Positions 57,482-64,000 of a DNA stretch of 64,000 bases are shown piece after piece. A program made the translations under genes and the position numbers. This stretch comes from Rhizophagus clarus (taxonomy: Eukaryota; Glomeromycota; Glomeromycetes; Glomerales; Glomeraceae), in NCBI GenBank assembly GCA_015698045.1, contig BLAL01000300.1, forward strand, positions 126,501 through 190,500. Direction: 5' to 3'. The notes beneath the pieces were generated by a model that was given only the letters and a program-made list of their open reading frames with translations, was not told the DNA's origin and searched no databases. Every line of letters starts with the position of its first letter. Within the stretch, counting starts at the first letter, position 1.

Positions 57482-58990
57482 AAATTTTACATTGTTTTAT
57501 AATAATACATCAATAGGATGAAACGAAGAATCCACTTCCCTTCATTTAGAACATCCAAATTTTACGTTTTTTTTACAATAATACATCAATTAGGATAAAA
57601 TGAAGAATCCGCTTCCCATCATTTTAGAAGTAAATAGCAATTGAAAGAAACTAAGGGTCGGTTTTAAACTCTATTATGGAATGTGGAGGTTATACAGTAT
57701 GTAAAAACTTAATGTTATATAATTTTTATACAATCTTTCTCATCGAATTTTATTTTTCACATTTTCTATACAACAATCATATATATAATTTTTATATCTT
57801 TAATCATCTAGTTTGCGATGAGACTTGTTGGCTGCGCCAGTGCCACATAACACTTGCGGAATAAATTCATGCCGAGAAATCACCTGAATTATAGTAAATT
57901 AAAGTTGCGGCAAAATATACGATTACACGAATTTTATTACCATCGAGTAATTCAAATGGATAAAATCAATAACTTTAGTGTAATGAACAAACAATCATGT
58001 GAATACTTATAATTGCCTAATTTGAAAAAATCCGAAAAACTTTATTTATACAGAGAATAATATTTTTTTTCGCGTTACATCAATTTAATTTGCTAAACCT
58101 CCTATAAATAGTCTCAGACTAAGATAATTTAACTAGACTTAATAATTTTACAATGGTCTCTCCTGGTATGTTTAATAAATTCTAATTATTTATAACGAAG
58201 TCTCTATAATTAACGTTTATTTTTATATTTTCTAGACGAATTAGCAGCACAAGCAACTTGTTATGGATTACCATATGGAATTTTCGGAATTTTCTGTTGG
58301 TGTTTCACACTTTTTAGTGCTTCTTTGGTTCATGCAAATTGTCCTATATTTGCTCCTTGGAGATGGGTAAAGAGTATCGAGTACAAGGTTCATATCTTAC
58401 ATTTACTTCGTCCACTCTCATATTAGGACCAGCTATTTTCACATGCTTAAAATGTAAGTCGGATTGGATAATGTTACTTGTAGCGCTTGGACAGCTCACA
58501 CCCTGGAGTTTTAAAATAATGAATGATGGTTTCAAAAGCAGAAAACATGATTCCGAAAAATCGAAGCTTGGAGAATCTTATAGAATGGCAGGTCTAATTC
58601 TTATCGTCCCTCTTTCACTTGTAGGTTGGATTGGAATGACAGCACTAAGTATTTCACTGATGAAAACAGAAAAAGCTGTTAGCGTTTGGATATGGACATT
58701 GTATTTGATAGCACTAATTGCAATTATATTAGCACTTTGTATCGAGAATACTACCTTTCGTCTCTCAATGACATATATTTTTTCAACTCTGCATATTATA
58801 GGATCACATGTAATTTTTGCACTTGTTTCTAATCATTGGAGCGGACTTGCTCCTACAGGTGCTGGGATGGCATCATCAGTCATTTTTTTTCTCGGAAAGC
58901 GTCTTTTATTTATAGATACTAAGAATTAAAATTAATTAAAATTTAGATAATATTTTATTTTGATAATATGTAGTAAAATTCTGATTTTTA
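57482..58990. repeat. Segmental duplication, copy 1
   Basis: From a paired ~70-bp tandem repeat (CATCAAT(TA)GGATAAAA...CGCTTCCCATCAT, 57482-57628), through the 5' flank (CTCTATTATGGA(A/G)TGTGGA, TCGCG(T/C)TACATCAATTT) and the 7-TM gene to its 3' flank, the sequence matches 62382-64000. Divergence is mostly substitutions and short indels. Confidence 0.8.
58153..58929 (+). pseudogene. 7-TM orphan gene, frameshifted copy
   Basis: A paralogue of 63182-63966. Exon 1 is ATG GTC TCT CCT G (58153-58165, GTATGT donor). Exon 2 begins 58236 after TCTAG and reads DELAAQATCYGLPYGIFGIF, SASLVHANCPIFAPWRW. There, 7 bases present in the sister copy (GCTCCTTGG...GTACAAGG, 44 vs 37 bp) are missing. The frame ends shortly after (YKVHILHLLRPLSY, stop). 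The remaining reading frame continues intact in another phase (YRVQGSYLTFTSSTLILGPA, CLKCKSDW, ... FFLGKRLLFIDTKN) to TAA 58929. An internal ATG (58363, MGKEYRVQG) could give a ~188-aa product lacking TM1. The exon-length sum (707) differs from the sister (714) by exactly seven. Confidence 0.75.
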
Positions 58991-61446
58991 TTACTTTCTT
59001 ATACAAATATAAATCATTATTAGCTGTTTAAACTTTAATTGGTTAATGATTGGTAAATTAGAACTATTGCGTTTCTTTTCACTAATTTTTTTCGAAAAAA
59101 CGAATTTTTTTTTTTTTCAAAATTATTTTTCACAACTATATTTTAATAAATTCCTTTATTTTCATTTATTCAGAGGTTTTTATTTTATAATATTTTAAAA
59201 TTTAAGTTCTTCATAAATCATTATAATGTATTACCACATTAAAAAAAAAAAAAAAAATACAATTTTTTTTCTTGCTTTTTTTAATTTCAAATTTTGGACA
59301 GATATCCTGAGCATATCAATAGCCAAGATGCCGTGTAACCACATTTGTAACGAAACAATGGTATTATAATATTACCTTTTTTAGTTATCGATCAATTTTT
59401 TTTTGCGGAAACAACACTTGCTTATAAACATATTTAAGGAATTATATTTTAACGATTTTTTTTTTTTTTTTTAAAAAAAAAATTTTAAAAAACATTGATA
59501 CAATAATTTATTATAAATATTTACGTTCAGTTTTACGTTTTGATTGTTATAATATCCGTATGATTCATTGTGTTTTCGTTGCGTTCTATTTGCAAAATGG
59601 TAGCATGTATACAAATTTTTTGAAAACGATAATAAAAATTTAAGACTCGAAATTTTTACCAGAACTTTTAAAAAAAGTGGTTTTGAATTTTGATTAAATA
59701 ATACTGTTAAAGAAATGCTGTTAAAAAATTAAATGAAGAATGACAAAAAAATTAAATAACAAAGAAATCTTCAAAGATTTTTTAAAGTGAACTATCATAA
59801 AAAACCGATAAATATTAATTCGTGATTCGACGACCATAGGATATCGATCATAATATACGTAATAACAAGTAAACGTTAAACATGTCGGGGAGCTTTAAGT
59901 TAATTCTCCAATATTTGAAGCTAAATGTTTACAGTATATGAAATTTATTATTTTCTCATTTTATTAATTTAATGTGATTAAATAATTATTGATCGTTATT
60001 ATAAATAAACTTTTGTGATAGAATTACAACAGAAAGAAAAAAAAAATAAATAAATAAAATTCTCAAGCTACAGATGTTTCTCAAGACAAGTTTTGAAGTG
60101 TTTAGTACATTTCTTAGAGGTAATAAAGAAACTTCCCCAAATAAAAATTATTTACTGTCCAAAAGTCCTCTCAAGTATTGCCTACACAAAATAAACTAAA
60201 AAAGGAAACTGTTAATATGTTTCTTATGGGTAATGACGAAACCCTTCCCAAAGAATTTATTTACCATCTAAAAGTTACCCTCCGAAGAAACTAAAACCTA
60301 CAAAAATAAAAAATAAATGTTAGCACATATTTTATATAGCGAACCTTCTCTTAAAGAAACTTACCATCTGAAAAGTCCTATTGATGAGTAGAACAAGTAT
60401 CTCTTAGGTCAAAAGGTCGTTTTTCAGATGGATTTTGAGAAAAAAGCAACCCATTTTTTTCTGGTCTTAAAAACAAAATTTTTAAAAGTAATAGTGTACT
60501 TGATATTTAATTGCATTCATTTTACTTATTTATTATTTAAATTTACTTAAATTAAAATTTTTTAATAAACGATTTTTAACTCTGGCCGAAATTATAATTT
60601 TTGGCCAGAATTAAGCGGCGAAAATCGTTTGCGACGATATGTAGCAATACTCTACGAATTTTATTAGTTATTTTTCTTTCTTATTATTTATAAATACAAC
60701 TGCATAAAAATTGCTCATGTAAAAATTCTGAAAGTATTAAATATTAATGAATTCATAAATGAAAAAAAAACTCATAAGGGTTAATAAATACTTTTTAAAA
60801 CTCTACTACTTATTATGATAAATTAATTAACGTGGATTAGCAATTTAGCATACTTGGCATCTGCTTGATTACATCTTTAAAGACACTTTGACCTATAAAA
60901 TAAATTGTTTTTGTGGGACAATGTATTTGGCGCCAACTAAGCCATTTAGCCTTCAAGCGTTCTTACATATTGGAAACGTTATTGTGTTTTACCAAATGCT
61001 TTAACTTCATCATTTGAAAAATACCTATAAATAATAATTAATTCGGGATTCGCCGACCAGTGACATAAAAATTCTCACTAACACAATTTTACACGTGACT
61101 TTAGCCGCGCACCTTTTCGTAAATACATCTTCATAACCACACGCCTCAATTAATAGGACTTTTCGATGACTGTTTTTCTATTTCATAAATTTTAATAGTG
61201 GGCAATGTCAGATTGTTGCCTCTAATATAGGTCTTTTTTATAATTTCAATCCATACAATTGATAAACACGTTCTAATAATAAAAAAAATGATCAAAAAAG
61301 CTTATTTTTGATTGTAAAATTTTATTCTTTTATTAAATTAAATGCTAATATTAAGCGAAGGGGCAAAATTTCTATAGTTTTTTAGCATTACAAAAAAATT
61401 AGTCGGGCAATTTTACAGTTTATTTAGTTTATTTACAATTATTTTA
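58991..61446. other. Intergenic with degenerate tandem repeats
   Basis: About three degenerate ~110-bp repeats at 60080-60395 share TTTCTTA(G/T)(A/G)GGTAAT, GAAAC..TCCC(A/C)AA and (A/T)CCATCT(A/G)AAA(A/G)GT words. No gene was recognised. Long T/A runs occur at 59105, 59240 and 59457. Confidence 0.45.
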
Positions 61447-61743
61447 TTAATTCAACATTTTTATTCTACTAAAAACGGTTCCGCATGTTCTTTTTTTTGA
61501 TAAACTTGAAAATCGTTTTTTTTGAGAAGGTATTACTTCAGTTGTAATTTCACCGTTTTCTGCCATTTCTTTTAACCCATCCAACATATCTTTTGCAGTA
61601 TATCGATCACTAGGGTCACGTTGTCCTACCATAAAAAAGTGTGTCAATGCCGCTACCACTTTTTTTGTTAGTCTTTTCCCACTACCCATTTTACCATATT
61701 TTTGATTGCGTTTAAGTGCCCATCCAAGTTGTAAGTAAAACAT
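61447..61743 (-). CDS. Fragment of a lineage-typical orphan domain (SDRYTA)
   Basis: Open frame of 98 aa: LGWALKRNQKYGKMGSGKRL, TKKVVAALTHFFMVGQRDPS, DRYTAKDMLDGLKEMAENGE, ITTEVIPS. From memory of the lineage, many Rhizophagus proteins end in a domain with KKMT/RVV..L..FF.AG...KSDRYTA.DM...L.E and a following IP linker. It is often at the end of repeat-associated proteins. The frame may begin at a splice acceptor (TAATAG before 61750) rather than the ATG at 61743. Directly upstream, the minus strand reads LKQEIGEESQIGEESRGDF before a stop, so this may be a truncated gene copy. Function unknown. Confidence 0.5.
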   Translation of the reverse strand: MFYLQLGWALKRNQKYGKMGSGKRLTKKVVAALTHFFMVGQRDPSDRYTAKDMLDGLKEMAENGEITTEVIPSQKKRFSSLSKKRTCGTVFSRIKMLN

Positions 61744-62381
61744 TTGATCCCTATTACATTTAGAATTTTTTAATTATTGAACAATAATTATCAATAATTT
61801 TACACAATAAAACAAATTTTACTCGATCATTAATATCTATTATTTTGGGAAATCCCCTCTTGATTCTTCACCAATTTGTGATTCTTCTCCTATTTCTTGC
61901 TTCAATAAATTTATAAATTTACATAGAAAAGCATTGTTTATATTATGTACAGATCAATATTTCAGTGAAAAATTTTAAAATTAAAAAAAAAATTTCAGGT
62001 GCGGCGATGATCACCGTGCGGCTATTTTTTGACATTCCCTTTTTATAATACTATTCGATTAAACCGAAAACATTTCTATATAATAAAATATCTGTATTCA
62101 ATGTTAGTTTATGAAAAAAAATTTCTTTAAAATGACGTGAAACATAATGTTTGTTTACTAACATTCCTTTTACTTCTTTTTTTTAGGGGTGTCTTTTTGA
62201 ACTTTGATTTTAGCTTTGAATTATAAATTTGGGAGAAAGGAATTTTGCTTTTTTTTGTGAACATTATTAAGGGTTTTTTTTTTTGTTAAAAATTTCTTAA
62301 AATGATTTTTTGGACTTCGGTGAAACGTTTGTCGGCGAAATGACCCTGTTGGTGAAACGTTTGTCGGTGAAATAATTGTCA
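61744..62381. other. Intergenic with a GTCGGTGAAA fragment
   Basis: 62318-62371 carries several GG(T/C)GAAA(C/T)GTTTGTCGG repeats like the right ends of the elements at 21968 and 24712. It sits at the very border of the segmental duplication. No gene is supported. Confidence 0.4.
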
Positions 62382-64000
62382 TCAATTAGGATTAAACGAG
62401 GAACCCGTTTCCCAAAATTTACATTTCTTTACAATAATGCATCAATTGGATAAAACGAAGAATCCGCTTCCCATCATTTAGAAATAAATATCAATCGTAG
62501 GTCTGTTTTAACTCTATTATGGAGTGTGGAATTTATAGTTATACGGTATATAAAAACTTTATGTTGTATAATTTTTCTACAATCTTTCTCAACGAATTTT
62601 ATTTATCATTGTATGTATTGAGGATCCCGGAAACTGCATATAAAGGTTACCGGTAAAACGCGTTACGTTACTATAAATAATCTAAGTCGGATAAAACTAT
62701 TATAAACATATTTAAGGTTAATCGTTAAATTGGGATTGATCTTACTATTTATTTTTAGGTTGTTTTTATAATGGGTAACGAACATATACATTTTTAAGGG
62801 GTATTAAATATATATGCAATAAAAAAATATTTGGTAAACAAAACTCCACTTTTTCTAGAATATGATTCTGATGATCTTGATTTTCTTGAATATGATTTAG
62901 TTGAAAGTTAAATACGGGACTAAATGAAGAAATAGTTTATGATGCTGGATTAAAATAAATTAAAGTTATCAGCGGCAAAATAAACAAGTGATTCAAATGG
63001 ATAAAATCAATAAATATATTGCAATAAACAAACAATAATGTGAATACTTATAATTGCCTAATTTGAAAAATCCGACAAATAGAAATTATTTTTTTTTCGC
63101 GCTACATCAATTTTAATTTGCTAAACCTCCTATAAATAATCTTGGGCTAAAGATAATTTAACTAGAATTAATAATTTCACAATGAGCTCTCCTGGTATGT
63201 TCAGTCAATTCTAATTACTTATAACGAAGCCTCTGTAATTAACATTTATTTTTATATTCTTCTAGACGAATTAGCAGCACAAGCATCTTGTTATGGATTA
63301 CCATATGGAATTTTCGGAATTTCCTGTTGGTTTATCACATTTTTTAGTGCTTCTTTGGTTCATGTAGATTGTCCTATATTTGCTCCTTGGAAATGGTTTG
63401 GAAATAAAAGGTATCAAGTACAAGGTCTATGTCTTACGTTTACTTCGTCAATTCTCATATTAGGACCAGCTATCTTCACATGCTTAAAATGTAAGTCGGA
63501 TTGGAAAATGTTCCTTGTAGCGCTTGGACAGCTCACACCCTGGAGTTTTAAGATAATGAATGATGGTCTCAAAATTGAAATTGATAACCAGAAGAATCAG
63601 AAGCTTGGAAAATTTTATATAATGGCAGGTCTAATTCTTACCATCCCTCTTTCACTTGTGGGTTGGATTGGAATGACAGCACTAAGTATTTCACTGACGA
63701 AAACTGAAAAAGATGTTAGCATTTGGATATGGTCATTGTATTTGATAGCACTATTTACGTTTATATTAGCGTTTTGTAAAGATAATACTACCTTTCTTCT
63801 CTTAATGACATATATTTTTTCAACTCTGCATATTATAGGATCACATGTAATTTTTGCACTTGTTTCTAATAATTTGAGCGGACTTGCTCCTACAGGTGCT
63901 GGGATGGCATCATCAATTATTTTTTTTCTCGGAAAGCGTTCTTTATTTATAGATCCCACGAATTAAAATTAATTAAAATTTAGATATATTTTATTTTGTT
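62382..64000. repeat. Segmental duplication, copy 2 (runs to window end)
   Basis: Matches 57482-58990 from the tandem-repeat leader through the gene and ~35 bp of 3' flank. The match continues to the end of the window, so the real right border is outside it. Confidence 0.8.
63182..63966 (+). CDS. 7-TM orphan membrane protein (intact copy)
   Basis: Exon 1 is 63182-63194 (MSSP plus one base, GTATGT donor). Exon 2 is 63266-63966 after TCTAG, together 237 aa. The frame gives DELAAQASCYGLPYGIFGIS, SASLVHVDCPIFAPWKWFGN, then CLKCKSDW, an ALGQLTPWSFKIMNDG loop, GLILTIPLSLVGWIGMTALS, IWIWSLYLIALFTFILAF, YIFSTLHIIGSHVIFALVSN and GAGMASSIIFFLGKRSLFID. About seven TM helices are predicted. I recall a broad fungal family of unknown membrane proteins with a GLP-x-G start of this kind, but no function. 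A TATA-like CCTATAAATAA lies ~50 bp upstream. The frameshifted sister is at 58153-58929. The frame is intact. Confidence 0.85.

Noticed and set aside
1-64000. CRISPR arrays, rRNA, tRNA, prokaryotic operons
   Set aside because: No spaced identical repeats, no tRNA T-loop/acceptor pairing found by eye and no rRNA core sequences. Gene structure is plainly eukaryotic.

Overview
The window looks like nuclear DNA of an arbuscular mycorrhizal fungus of the Rhizophagus irregularis type (Glomeromycotina). The DNA is very AT-rich. Genes carry many short introns with GTATGT/GTAAGT donors and TAG/CAG acceptors. Poly-A/T runs are frequent, small terminal-inverted-repeat elements are dense, and CACGTGATC boxes recur near TATA-like sequences. 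Several protein families are ones I associate with this lineage: RNI-like F-box proteins, TKL-like kinases carrying an HGDLHSNNIL catalytic loop, and orphan paralogue families. The species assignment is an inference from style and families, not from a database match. No rRNA, tRNA or CRISPR was found.

Layout: 1-1171 is an element with ~100-bp terminal inverted repeats. It ends 29 bp past the stop codon of a cytochrome P450 (1201-3435, minus). 3.4-5.2 kb is intergenic with two small TIR elements. 5203-8430 (minus) is a WWE/DDHD-type intracellular phospholipase. 8899-10815 (minus) is an Atg22/UMF1-type vacuolar effluxer. 11251-11828 (minus) is a two-exon coiled-coil protein. 13.9-15.0 kb (plus) is a protein-kinase gene with an in-frame stop exactly where the ATP-binding lysine strand should be. 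16680-18877 (minus) is a second P450, a tandem paralogue of the first.

18.9-27.5 kb is a gene desert packed with mobile-element remains. It holds a 617-bp foldback element with a perfect 10-bp target duplication, a TTAA-flanked element, an ATTG-flanked MITE and two elements built from TTCACCGAC/GTCGGTGAA motifs. A small cysteine-rich secreted protein (27634-27999, plus) follows, then an F-box protein (30213-31565, minus), then a ~3.5-kb TIR element (32647-36117) with a decayed coding region.

36.7-39.0 kb is a head-to-head pair of paralogous two-TM/coiled-coil genes that forms a large inverted duplication including both promoters. 41381-42214 (minus) may be a Tse2-type ADP-ribosyltransferase-fold protein. 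A probable gene relic lies at 42.9-43.4 kb. 45015-48914 (plus) is an arrestin with an ~800-residue disordered tail. 50197-51541 is a secreted purple acid phosphatase. 52576-54187 is a membrane-anchored kelch protein. 55218-56138 is an orphan polytopic membrane protein. The last part holds a segmental duplication (about 57.5-59.0 and 62.4-64.0 kb) of a 7-TM orphan gene; the first copy is broken by a 7-bp deletion, the second is intact. A fragment of another lineage-typical family lies between them at 61.4 kb.

There is no operon-like organisation. The biological themes are lipid, xenobiotic and phosphate metabolism (P450s, DDHD lipase, acid phosphatase), autophagic and vacuolar recycling, a candidate secreted effector, and rapid local gene duplication with decay.
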